Below are positions 50,349-58,663 of a stretch of DNA of 64,000 bases, piece after piece. Location: positions 385,329-449,328 of the forward strand of contig NZ_LMUK01000041.1 in NCBI RefSeq assembly GCF_009766005.1, written 5' to 3'. The notes under the pieces were generated by a model. It searched no databases and was not told the DNA's origin. It was given only the letters and a program-made list of their open reading frames with translations. Each line of letters opens with the position of its first letter. Position 1 is the stretch's first letter. The position numbers were made by a program, and so were the translations under genes. Source of the stretch: Bradyrhizobium sp. S69. Its GTDB lineage: Bacteria; Pseudomonadota; Alphaproteobacteria; Rhizobiales; Xanthobacteraceae.

Positions 50349-51971
50349 ATGTCCGTCATACGATCGATCATGATGCGCCCATTGCAAACTGGATCGTGCT
50401 CGCCTGCGCGCCATGCTGCCATCACGAGGCGCTTCGGCTTCAGGCGGCGCTTTCATGTCGCATTAGCGCTGCTGTTCTGGCCGCTTCCAAGTCTCGCAGA
50501 TCCCGCGGCCGACGTGCCGTCCGTCAACCCCTCCAGCATGCCGCGCATCGGTACGGTCGATCAGCGCTTCCAATCCTACAACATCGAAATGGTCGAAATC
50601 ACCGGCGGGCGATTTTGGCGGCCCTATCAGTCGCGCGCAGATGACGCGCCCGCAGTGTCCGGATCGCAAACGCCGTTGGGGGTCGATGCGAAGCTGTTTC
50701 AATATCGGCGGCCGATCGACCTGACCGCGGCGCGGCTGCGTAGGCTCGCGGCAGCGCTCGGACCTGCCTATGTCAGGATCAGCGGCACCTGGGCCAACAC
50801 CACCTATTTTGCCGACCAGGACAAACCGCCAGCGCTGCCGCCGGCCGGATTTGGCGGCATCCTGACCCGCGCGGAATGGCACAACGTAATTGAGTTCGCC
50901 CGCGCCGTGGACGCCAGGATCGTGACCTCGTTCGCCATCAGCACCGGCAGCCGCGATGCGGCCGGAAGCTGGACACCGGATCAGGCGCGGCGCCTGATCG
51001 GCTATACCGGTGCGATCGGCGGAAAGATCGCCGCCGCCGAATTCATGAACGAGCCGGATCTCGCCGCGATGGGCGGCGCACCCGCGGGCTACGATGCCGA
51101 CGCTTACGGACGGGATTTTAGGCGCTTCCGTTCGCTGCTCAAGCGCACGACGCCGGACACCCTGATCCTGGGTCCCGGCACCATCGGCGATTCCGCGACC
51201 GCATCGCGGTTGCTGGCGGCGTCCGGTCCGGGCCTCGATGCGTTTTCCTATCATTACTACGGCGCGCTGTCGGCGCGATGCCACGGCAACGCCACGCCGG
51301 AAGCCGCCCTTTCGCAAGACTGGCTCTCGGGCACCGATCGTGCGCTGGCCTCGAACAAAGCGCTGCGCGACCGCTTCGCGCCCGGCAAGCCGATCTGGCT
51401 GACGGAGACCGCGGATGCTGCCTGCGGCGGCAATCCGTGGGCGACGAGCTTTGTGGATACATTACGCTATCTCGATCAGCTTGGACGGCTGGCGCGAGCA
51501 GGCGTGCAGATCGTCATGCACAACACGCTGGCGGCGAGCGATTATGGCTTGCTCGATGAAAACACGCTGCAACCGAGGCCGAAATATTGGGGCGCGCTGC
51601 TGTGGCGACGATTGATGGGAACCACCGTGCTCGACGCCGGCGTGCCGTCTCACACTGGCCTTGATGTCTACGCGCATTGCCAAAGCGCTGTGCCGGGCGG
51701 CGTCTCGCTGCTGGTCATCAACACCGATCGCGCCGCGCCGCACCAGCTCATGCTGGCCAACGCCTCGCTGCGCTATACGCTGGACGCCGCCGATCTGAAC
51801 GATGCCGAGATCAGGCTCAACGGCACCACGCTCGCGCTCGACCCGCGCGGTGGACTACCCGATATCAGGGGCATGCCAGTGGCCGCCGGCATCGCGAACT
51901 TCGCCCCCGCCACCATCACCTTCCTGGCCATTCCCGCGGCGGCAAACCGCGCCTGTCGCCAGCCGGCATGA
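50349..51971 (+). CDS. Secreted glycoside hydrolase, GH79-like
   Basis: About 540 residues. A signal segment at about residues 35-50 (RRFHVALALLFWPLPSLA) precedes the enzyme. AEFMNEPDLAAMGG supplies an Asn-Glu acid/base pair typical of clan GH-A, and PIWLTETADAACGGNPWATS supplies a second Glu at the right distance to be the nucleophile. AFSYHYYGALS lies between. The order and AYVRISGTWANTTYF-type segment resemble the heparanase and glucuronidase group (GH79), though the substrate is not proven. Start uncertain: 50313, 50349 and 50370 are all in frame. It follows the DUF2155 gene. Confidence 0.72.
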   Translation: MSVIRSIMMRPLQTGSCSPARHAAITRRFGFRRRFHVALALLFWPLPSLADPAADVPSVNPSSMPRIGTVDQRFQSYNIEMVEITGGRFWRPYQSRADDAPAVSGSQTPLGVDAKLFQYRRPIDLTAARLRRLAAALGPAYVRISGTWANTTYFADQDKPPALPPAGFGGILTRAEWHNVIEFARAVDARIVTSFAISTGSRDAAGSWTPDQARRLIGYTGAIGGKIAAAEFMNEPDLAAMGGAPAGYDADAYGRDFRRFRSLLKRTTPDTLILGPGTIGDSATASRLLAASGPGLDAFSYHYYGALSARCHGNATPEAALSQDWLSGTDRALASNKALRDRFAPGKPIWLTETADAACGGNPWATSFVDTLRYLDQLGRLARAGVQIVMHNTLAASDYGLLDENTLQPRPKYWGALLWRRLMGTTVLDAGVPSHTGLDVYAHCQSAVPGGVSLLVINTDRAAPHQLMLANASLRYTLDAADLNDAEIRLNGTTLALDPRGGLPDIRGMPVAAGIANFAPATITFLAIPAAANRACRQPA

Positions 51972-52050
51972 ACCAACGGGGCTATGTTGGCAACGGCCGG
52001 CCGGCGTGGCATCTTCGTCATAACGAACAGCATTTTTGGGGGAGATCATC

Positions 52051-52992
52051 TTGCACCGTCGCGCCGTTTGCTTTCGATCGACTGTGTTGGCGCTGTTGGG
52101 TGCAATCTGCGTTGCTCACGCAACGTCTCCCGCTGACGCAGCCGAGTCGGAGCGCTGCCGGGAGCTCAACCGCAAATTCGAAATCAGCAAGCCTCAGATC
52201 ACGGCGATCGAGATTTCGCTGACGCTGTTTTCGGCAGCCGACGGCAATTGCGTTGATCTCGCGACGCTGTTGCTGGACCAGGGCGCGTCGGTCGACGCCC
52301 GCGACCGGATCGGTGCCCGGCCGCTCAGCCACGCCGCGCGATCCGGCCATATCGAGATGCTCGACCTTCTGCTCACGCGTGGCGCGCCGATCGATGCCCG
52401 TGATCTCAACGGCGCGACGGCGCTCTACCAGGCTGCCGATCGCGGCCAAACCGCGGTGGTGCAACGGCTGATCGAGCGTGGCGCCGATGTCCATCTGACC
52501 GGACGGAGCGGCGTTTCTCCGGTAGCGGCGGCGGCCTATGCGGGGCGGGATTCCATCGTCAAGATATTGCTCGGCCACGGGGCTGACGCCCGCGCTCCCG
52601 ACGATACCGGCAAGCCACCGGTGATCTATGCGGCTGCCAGCGGCCGGCTCGACATCGTCAAGCAGTTGGTAACGGCTGGCAATGTCGAGCTCAATGCCCG
52701 CTATGCCAACGATCTTAGCTTGCTGATGTGGGCATCCGGCCCGGATGAGAAAATTCCGGAGGCGCAGGCGATCGAGGTTGTCTCGTATCTGTTGGACAGC
52801 GGTGCCCATATCGATGATCGCGACGACCGCGGACGCACCGCGCTGATGATCGCTGCCGAAGGCGGCCACGCGGCGATCGCCGATCTATTGCTGGCGCGAG
52901 GCGCGGATCCGTCGCTGAAGGACAAGGTTGGAAAACGCGCCGCCGATCTGACAATGCTGTCGTCGCTGCGCGAGAGACTGACGCCGCGTTAA
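52051..52992 (+). CDS. Secreted ankyrin repeat protein
   Basis: 313 residues. Signal peptide at about 1-27 (STVLALLGAICVAHATSPADA), then six or more ankyrin repeats: DLATLLLDQGASVDARDRIG, ARPLSHAARSGHIEMLDLLL, TRGAPIDARDLNGATALYQA, VQRLIERGADVHLTGRSGVS and later GRTALMIAAEGGHAAIADLL. It is probably a periplasmic protein-binding module. The start is a TTG at 52051, chosen because GGGGGAG lies six bases upstream; TTG 52036 is the alternative. It lies 79 bp after the glycosidase gene, so the two may share a transcript. Confidence 0.9.
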   Translation: MHRRAVCFRSTVLALLGAICVAHATSPADAAESERCRELNRKFEISKPQITAIEISLTLFSAADGNCVDLATLLLDQGASVDARDRIGARPLSHAARSGHIEMLDLLLTRGAPIDARDLNGATALYQAADRGQTAVVQRLIERGADVHLTGRSGVSPVAAAAYAGRDSIVKILLGHGADARAPDDTGKPPVIYAAASGRLDIVKQLVTAGNVELNARYANDLSLLMWASGPDEKIPEAQAIEVVSYLLDSGAHIDDRDDRGRTALMIAAEGGHAAIADLLLARGADPSLKDKVGKRAADLTMLSSLRERLTPR

Positions 52993-53037
52993 GGCTAGAG
53001 CGGGATGAGATTAGGTTGAATCGGAGCGCGCGCTTCG

Positions 53038-53195
53038 CTTCACCTCTCCCCGGCGGGGAGAGGTCGATTTGCTCCCGGCGATGCGAAGCATCGTCCGGCG
53101 CAAATCGGGTGAGGGCCCTTATGCTAAACGAGAGGCCCTAACCCCTCACCCGGCGCTATGCGCCGACCTCTCCCAACGGGAGAGGTGAAGGGAAA
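53038..53195. repeat. Palindromic intergenic repeat
   Basis: Arms CACCTCTCCCCGGCGGGGAGAGGT and ACCTCTCCCAACGGGAGAGGTG-like blocks surround GGGTGAGGGCCC and CCCTCACCC. Two nested inverted repeats. It lies in the gap between the ankyrin gene and the cytochrome c gene. Confidence 0.65.
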
Positions 53196-53232
53196 TCGCG
53201 GCCGCTTCAAATCAACAATCATCGGTCTCCAG

Positions 53233-53820
53233 TCATAGACCGGACAGATATTCCTCGAGTGCGGCGAGATCGTCAGGCGACGTCGCATTCATCAAATCCG
53301 ACATGCCCGGATTGTTGCCGCGGGCGTGGCTGCGGAAATCGGCGATGGTCTTTGTGAGATAGTCGCGACCCATGCCGGCCAGGCGCGGCACCGTGCCGTC
53401 GCCCTGAAAGTGATCGAGATGGCAACCGGTGCAACCGACGGAGGCGTTGGCTTTCAACGCCCGTTCGGAAACATCCTTCGGCGCGCGCGGCTGGCCGAGA
53501 TCGGGCCATGGTTTTTTGGAGAAATAATCCGCGATCGCCAGCATCTCGTCGCGCTCGAAGGCCGAAGCGATCGGCTGCATGATGTCGCTCTTGCGGTCGC
53601 CCCGCTTGAAATCGCGCAGTTGAATGTAGATGTAGCCCTGCTGCTGTCCCCAGATCGTCGGGATCGTCTTGTCGATCGGTTTGCCGTCGGCGCCATGGCA
53701 GCCGGCGCAAATCTGGGTTTTCTCCTCGATGCTCTGAGCGTTCGACGGCATGGCGCCGATCAGGATCACGGCCAGCGCGACGACGCCGGACATCCACCAC
53801 TTCAATCCGCCGTGCATCAA
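53233..53820 (-). CDS. Di-heme cytochrome c, partner of the PQQ dehydrogenase
   Basis: 195 residues. Signal peptide at about 1-28 (MSGVVALAVILIGAMPSNAQ). Two heme attachment sites, ICAGCHGADG and GCTGCHLDH, with Met ligands possible in DIMQPIASA and NPGMSDLM. This is the cytochrome c4/c553-like two-domain layout. It lies 77 bp downstream of the PQQ alcohol dehydrogenase on the same strand, so it is the likely periplasmic electron acceptor for that enzyme. M2 (53817) is an alternative start. Confidence 0.92.
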   Translation of the reverse strand: MMHGGLKWWMSGVVALAVILIGAMPSNAQSIEEKTQICAGCHGADGKPIDKTIPTIWGQQQGYIYIQLRDFKRGDRKSDIMQPIASAFERDEMLAIADYFSKKPWPDLGQPRAPKDVSERALKANASVGCTGCHLDHFQGDGTVPRLAGMGRDYLTKTIADFRSHARGNNPGMSDLMNATSPDDLAALEEYLSGL

Positions 53821-53897
53821 TCCATTCCAATCAAGGCCATCAAAAGAAGCGGGACCGCGATCGGGTCCCGCTTCGTCGCGTGTGATCGCTTGTTCGC

Positions 53898-55610
53898 TCA
53901 GTCGAGCGAGAAGGCGATGATGTTGTTACCGCGGTGGAAGTCAACCTGGGTGTTTCCGCCCGCGCCGACCACGATGTACTGCTTGCCGCCCACCGAGTAG
54001 CTGGAAGGTGGCGCGTTGACGCCGGCGCCGGCATGGAAGCTCCACAGTTCCTTGCCATTGGACGAATTGTAGGCTGCGAACTTGCCGTTGCCTTCACCGG
54101 TGAACACCAGACCGCCGGCGGTTGCAAGAATGCCGCCGATCATCGGCTCCGGCGTCTTCACCTGCCATTTGATCTTGCCGGTGTCGTAATCGACGGCGGT
54201 GATGTTGCCGGACTGCTTCTCGCTCGGGATCACCTTGAAGGCGCCGCCCAGCCACAATTTGCCGTTCGGGTAGGGCGAGCTGTCGACATGGTAGGTCATG
54301 GGCTGATGCAGGTTGATGGCAAAGGCCAATTCCTGCCCGGGATCGGTGGCGATCGGCGACCATTCGACACCGCCATTGGCGCCCGGCAGCATCCGGGCGC
54401 CGTCCTTGGTCGGAAGCACCCACATGTTCTCCTGCGGCACCATGGCCTCGGAGAAGCGGATCAGGCTGCAATCCTTGCGGTCGTGAACATAGATGTGCCC
54501 GGTCTTGCCGGCATGGATCACGCCCGGGATGGTCTTGCCGCTCTTGTCCTTGACGTTGACGAGCACCGGCGGGCTCACCGCATCGAGATCCCAGACGTCG
54601 TGGGAGATATACTGGGAGTGGCAGACATATTTTCCGGTATCGAGATCGAGCGAGACCAGCGAGTCGGTGTAGAGATTGTCGCCGGGACGATTGGATCCGT
54701 CGAGGTCCGGTGAGGGATTGCCGACCACGAAATAGATCCGGTTGGTGGCAAGATCGACCGCGGGATTTTGCCAGACGCCGCCGCCGAGTTTGGCGTAGGG
54801 GTCGCCGGTCTTGGCGAGCTGGGCCTTTTCGGCCTGGATATCGCGATGCATGTCGCGGCCGGTGGCATCCTTGGTGGCCCAGACGCCGACCGAATTTTCC
54901 GGAACAGTATTGAACGTCCAGATCAGCTTGCCGGTCTTCGCATCATAGGCTTTCAGGAAGCCGCGGATGCCGTATTCGCCGCCGTTGGTTCCGATCAGGA
55001 CCTTGTCCTTGACCACGGTCGGGGCCATCGTTTCGCTGTAGCCGAGTTCGGGATCGGCAATCTCGGTGCTCCAGACTACATCGCCGGTCTTGGCATTGAG
55101 GGCGACGAGCTTGGCGTCGAGGGTGGCGACGTAGACGAGGTCGCCGAGCACCTGCACGCCGCGATTGTTGGGGCCGCAGCAATAGGTCGTGATCGGGCCC
55201 ATCTTGTGATTGTAGTGCCAGAGTTGCTGGCCGGTCTTGGCGTCGAGCGCGTAGACGTGGCTGAACGAGGTCGTCACATACATCACGCCATCGACCACGA
55301 TCGGGGACGTCTCCAGCGATTCCTTGACGTCGGTCTGGAAGATCCAGGCGACGTGCAGGTTCTTCACATTGTCGCGCCCGATCTGCTTGGCGGGGTAAAA
55401 CCGCGTCTGGGCGTAATTGCCGTTGGTCAGCAGGAAATTCTTGCTGTTCTTGTCGGCCGCGTTGAGCTGCTCCTGCGTCACAGGCGAAACCGCCGCGACA
55501 CCCGCCGCCGATTTGGCTTCCTGCTTGGTTTCCTGCTGCGCGTAGCCTGGCCCCGCGAGCATGCCGGCCAGGCCGACAAGTGTCGCGCATACAAAAGAAT
55601 GCTTGTTCAT
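53898..55610 (-). CDS. PQQ-dependent alcohol dehydrogenase with a lanthanide-type Asp
   Basis: 570 residues. Signal peptide at about 1-24 (LVGLAGMLAGPGYAQQ), then an eight-bladed propeller with the vicinal Cys144-Cys145 disulfide in TTYCCGPNNRG. Metal and catalytic ligands are Glu212 (GEYGIRG), Asn298 (VGNPSPD), Asp341 and Asp343 in HDVWDLDAV. The extra Asp two residues after the catalytic Asp is the hallmark of lanthanide-dependent (XoxF/PedH-like) enzymes. No C-terminal cytochrome domain is present, so electrons probably pass to the cytochrome c encoded next. It oxidises alcohols in the periplasm. The start at 55610 is chosen at the signal peptide. Confidence 0.93.
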   Translation of the reverse strand: MNKHSFVCATLVGLAGMLAGPGYAQQETKQEAKSAAGVAAVSPVTQEQLNAADKNSKNFLLTNGNYAQTRFYPAKQIGRDNVKNLHVAWIFQTDVKESLETSPIVVDGVMYVTTSFSHVYALDAKTGQQLWHYNHKMGPITTYCCGPNNRGVQVLGDLVYVATLDAKLVALNAKTGDVVWSTEIADPELGYSETMAPTVVKDKVLIGTNGGEYGIRGFLKAYDAKTGKLIWTFNTVPENSVGVWATKDATGRDMHRDIQAEKAQLAKTGDPYAKLGGGVWQNPAVDLATNRIYFVVGNPSPDLDGSNRPGDNLYTDSLVSLDLDTGKYVCHSQYISHDVWDLDAVSPPVLVNVKDKSGKTIPGVIHAGKTGHIYVHDRKDCSLIRFSEAMVPQENMWVLPTKDGARMLPGANGGVEWSPIATDPGQELAFAINLHQPMTYHVDSSPYPNGKLWLGGAFKVIPSEKQSGNITAVDYDTGKIKWQVKTPEPMIGGILATAGGLVFTGEGNGKFAAYNSSNGKELWSFHAGAGVNAPPSSYSVGGKQYIVVGAGGNTQVDFHRGNNIIAFSLD

Positions 55611-55892
55611 ATTTTCCCGCCCCGGTTTTTCGTCGATATCGACCGGCGTTCTTTGCAATGCCGCCGGTTCCATTCAAATCTGACGCCGTCTGGCAAGCAT
55701 GACAAGTACAAAAGGGAAAAAGTCCTGAATTATTGGGGAATTATATGGGCTGCCGCGCGGGTCGCGAATAGTGCGTCGCAACATAGCGACATCGCGTGTC
55801 GATCTCGGCTTGGTCAGCGGCGAGGGGATTGAACGCGGCCGGCATTCAGATCGGCGAAGGCCGATCTGAAAGCACTCGCGGGCGATCGCCGT

Positions 55893-56570
55893 CTAACCGC
55901 GCTCGGCGATGATCCCGAGCGCTTCGGCGCCGCTGATCGGGCGATCAAGCGGCAGCTTGGCGAAATCCGCCGTGCCGGCGACGGCTCTGTCGAGCAGTGC
56001 TCCATAGCGTCGCCGCGGGATTTCGACTGCGCCGAAGCTGCGCAAATGCTCGGTGACATATTGGGTGTCGAGCAATTCGAAATCGCCTACGATCAACCGC
56101 GCCACCAGATGCACCAGCGCGACCTTCGAGGCGTCGCGGGCGTGATGAAACATGCTTTCGCCGAAGAAGGCGCGGCCGAGGTTGACGCCGTACAGTCCGC
56201 CGACCAACGCGTCATTCTGCCAGACCTCGACGCTGTGGGCGTGCCCGCGTTCGTGCAGCCCGTAATAGAGGTCGCGAATGCGCTTGTTGATCCAGGTGTC
56301 GTCGCGCCCCGGCTGCGGCGCGGCGCAGCCGGATATCACCGTCTTGAACGCGGTATCGACCGTGACGACGAAGGCGTCGGAACGCACGGTGCGGGCCAGC
56401 CGCGAGGAGATGTGAAAGTTGTCGAGCGGGATCACGCCGCGCATTTCCGGCTCGACCCAGAACAGCGTCGGGTCGTCGGCGCTCTCCGCCATCGGGAAGA
56501 TGCCGCAGGCGTAGGCGCGCAGCAGCACATCGGGCGTGATTTCGGAGGAGGCGGAGTCGCGCGACGTCAT
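55893..56570 (-). CDS. aat: Leucyl/phenylalanyl-tRNA--protein transferase
   Basis: 225 residues, the normal size. YACGIFPMAESADDPTLFWV then EPEMRGVIPLDNFHISSRLA are the conserved N-terminal blocks; VGGLYGVNLGRAFFGESMFH and RDASKVALVHLV form the active-site region. It adds Leu or Phe from tRNA to N-terminal Arg or Lys, targeting proteins to ClpAP (N-end rule). The start at 56570 (MTSRDSAS) fits family length; a GTGGGG site precedes it. It lies between the PQQ operon and the PsiF-like gene. Confidence 0.96.
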   Translation of the reverse strand: MTSRDSASSEITPDVLLRAYACGIFPMAESADDPTLFWVEPEMRGVIPLDNFHISSRLARTVRSDAFVVTVDTAFKTVISGCAAPQPGRDDTWINKRIRDLYYGLHERGHAHSVEVWQNDALVGGLYGVNLGRAFFGESMFHHARDASKVALVHLVARLIVGDFELLDTQYVTEHLRSFGAVEIPRRRYGALLDRAVAGTADFAKLPLDRPISGAEALGIIAERG

Positions 56571-56670
56571 GCCCCACAGGTTAGCAGAAATCTGGGCAGA
56601 TGTGCGACTGGCGGGTAGGGGGCCTGCCTGGAACGCCACCGAGCCCGATGGTCAAGCTGCGACAACCGGA

Positions 56671-56973
56671 TTATTCCAGGCAGCTTTTGACGAACTCCTT
56701 GCGCTGCGGTCCGACGATCTTCTGGTCGATCGCCTGTTTCAGGCAGTCGATGCGCGCCTGCGCCACGCAAAGCTGCATCTGATCGTGCCGTTCCTGCCCC
56801 TGCAATCCTTGCGACGCGGTGCGGCAGGCAAAACGCTTGCTGCTCGGGACAGGAACCGCTGCGGCCGGCGCTGCGGTCGCAGGATCTGTTGTGACGGGAG
56901 TGGTTGGGGCTTGCGCATAAGCGGTCGCCGCAATCGCCAGCGACGCGGCGACCGCGGCAAGTAAAATTCTCAT
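56671..56973 (-). CDS. PsiF-like small secreted protein
   Basis: 100 residues. Signal peptide at about 1-20 (LLAAVAASLAIAATAYAQA), a Pro/Thr/Ala linker, then CRTASQGLQGQERHDQMQLC and a repeat-like second half (CLKQAIDQKIVGPQRKEFVK), with paired Cys spaced like the PsiF repeat family of small periplasmic proteins. In Escherichia coli psiF is phosphate-starvation inducible, but no pho box is visible here. Identification is by motif only. Confidence 0.7.
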   Translation of the reverse strand: MRILLAAVAASLAIAATAYAQAPTTPVTTDPATAAPAAAVPVPSSKRFACRTASQGLQGQERHDQMQLCVAQARIDCLKQAIDQKIVGPQRKEFVKSCLE

Positions 56974-57128
56974 AGCGATCTCCGACCGAAAGGCTTCGTC
57001 TTAACTGGGCCTCTCCGCCTGAACGCGGCGTGAATGCGGGCGCGCGATATCGTGATCGAGGCGCGGGGAATAATGAGCTCAATCGGGCGGCTTGGTGGTC
57101 ATCTGCGCCGGACGCCGTTGGTCGAGCC

Positions 57129-58226
57129 TCAGCCCGAGATGGCGGCCGCAGGCTTTTCCGCCGGCGCATTGACCCGGCGAAACTGCAGCAGGATGCGGGT
57201 GCCGGCGTGGTCGGGATCGCGCTCGACGCTGGCGTCGAGTTTGGTCGCCATCGCGGTGACGATACGCTGCCCCATACCGGTGGAGCGCGGATCCGCCTTG
57301 ACGTTGAGGCCGACGCCGTCATCGGCAATCGACAGCAAGACCTCGTCGTCTTGCGCCTTGAGCACGACGTGAATAGGGCCGGCGCCGTCGGGGTAGGCGT
57401 ATTTGACCGCGTTCATCACCAGCTCATTGACGATGATGCCGATAGCCACCGCTCGATCCGGATCGATCTCGATCGGCTCGGCCTTCAGGGTCAGCCGCGA
57501 CATCCGGTTGCCTTCTGCCGAACGCCGGAGATCCTCGAGCAGCGCTTCGAGATACTGGTTCAGCATCACGTTCTTGAGGTCATGCGAGGTGTAGAGGCGG
57601 CGGTGAACCTGGGCTACCGCGGCGACGCGTCCCATCGCATTGGTCAGCGCGGCCTTGACGTCGTCCTGCGCGGAAGAGCTCGCCTGCAGATGCAGCAGCG
57701 AGGCAATGATCTGCAGGCTGTTGCCGACCCGATGATTGACTTCGCGCAACAGCACCTCACGCTCGGCGGCAAGCGCGGCATAGCGGTCGCGCGAGGCGTG
57801 GACTTCGGCTTCGGCGTCGTCGCGGGCCTTCCGGATCTGCGCCTGGCGCAACGCGCCGTTGACGGCGACCTGAAGCAGCGGAATGAAATCGCCCAGGACG
57901 TCCTTGACCAGATAATCGGCCGCGCCTGCCTTCAGGGCGGTGACCGCGATGCTGGAATCCTGCGATGCGGTGACGAACACCACCGGCGGCGCATCCGGGA
58001 TCGCCAATATCCGATCGAGGGTTTCGAGACCGTCGAGACCGGGCATGTGTTGATCGAGCGCGATGACATCGATGCCGCCTTGCCCCAGCCGGTCGAGCCC
58101 CTGCTGGCCGTCGGCGGCATGGACCACGCAAAAGCCAAGCCGTGTCAGGCCGCGTTCGACCAATCGCGCCAGCGCTGGATCGTCATCGATATACAGCAAT
58201 GTGCACGGTGCAGTAGCAATGGTCAT
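57129..58226 (-). CDS. Receiver-HWE/HisKA_2 histidine kinase
   Basis: 365 residues. The N-terminal receiver (LLYIDDDPALARLVERGLTR) has acceptor Asp58 in IALDQHMPGLDG and Lys in YLVKD. A short linker with coiled-coil (ARDDAEAEVHASRDRYAAL) follows. The kinase domain has His165 in LREVNHRVGNSLQ, the HisKA_2/HWE dimerisation type used in light and general stress signalling. NELVMNAVKYA and DDGVGL belong to the ATPase domain. It is the last gene of a three-gene operon, overlapping the single-domain receiver gene by 4 bp. Confidence 0.94.
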   Translation of the reverse strand: MTIATAPCTLLYIDDDPALARLVERGLTRLGFCVVHAADGQQGLDRLGQGGIDVIALDQHMPGLDGLETLDRILAIPDAPPVVFVTASQDSSIAVTALKAGAADYLVKDVLGDFIPLLQVAVNGALRQAQIRKARDDAEAEVHASRDRYAALAAEREVLLREVNHRVGNSLQIIASLLHLQASSSAQDDVKAALTNAMGRVAAVAQVHRRLYTSHDLKNVMLNQYLEALLEDLRRSAEGNRMSRLTLKAEPIEIDPDRAVAIGIIVNELVMNAVKYAYPDGAGPIHVVLKAQDDEVLLSIADDGVGLNVKADPRSTGMGQRIVTAMATKLDASVERDPDHAGTRILLQFRRVNAPAEKPAAAISG

Positions 58227-58663
58227 GGGGCGGCTTGCGGAACCTGGATAACGGAGAAGAACAGTCCGAGCTGGCGGATGGCGTTGGCAAAGCTTTCGTA
58301 GTTCACCGGCTTGGTGATGTACACGTTGCAGCCCAGTTCATAGCAACGCTTGATCTCCTGGGCGTCATCCGTTGTCGTTAGCACAACGACGGGCGCGCAT
58401 TTCAGGTATTTGTTTTCCTTGACCCGGCGCAGGATGTCGATGCCGGTCATGTCAGGCAGATTGAGGTCGAGCAGGATCAGCAACGCCTGATCCTTGTGGT
58501 TGACCCCGGTACCGTCGCTGCCGAACAGATGGTTCACCGCGGCCGTACCGTTGGTGAACGGCAGGATCTCGTTGTTGACGCCGGAGCGGCGGATGTTGCG
58601 CTCGATCAGGCGGGCGTGGCCCTCGTCGTCCTCGATCATGATGATGGTGACTGGCTTGGTCAT
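58223..58663 (-). CDS. Single-domain response regulator
   Basis: 146 residues: one receiver domain (TIIMIEDDEGHARLIERNIR) with acceptor Asp66 in LILLDLNLPDMTGID and the Lys of VYITKPVN. The sequence ALLILLDLNLPDMTG and its size resemble the Rcp1-type regulators that accept phosphate from phytochrome kinases. No output domain, so it is a shuttle. The start at 58663 has GGGAGA upstream. It overlaps both neighbours by 4 bp (ATGA), a strict translational coupling. Confidence 0.94.
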   Translation of the reverse strand: MTKPVTIIMIEDDEGHARLIERNIRRSGVNNEILPFTNGTAAVNHLFGSDGTGVNHKDQALLILLDLNLPDMTGIDILRRVKENKYLKCAPVVVLTTTDDAQEIKRCYELGCNVYITKPVNYESFANAIRQLGLFFSVIQVPQAAP

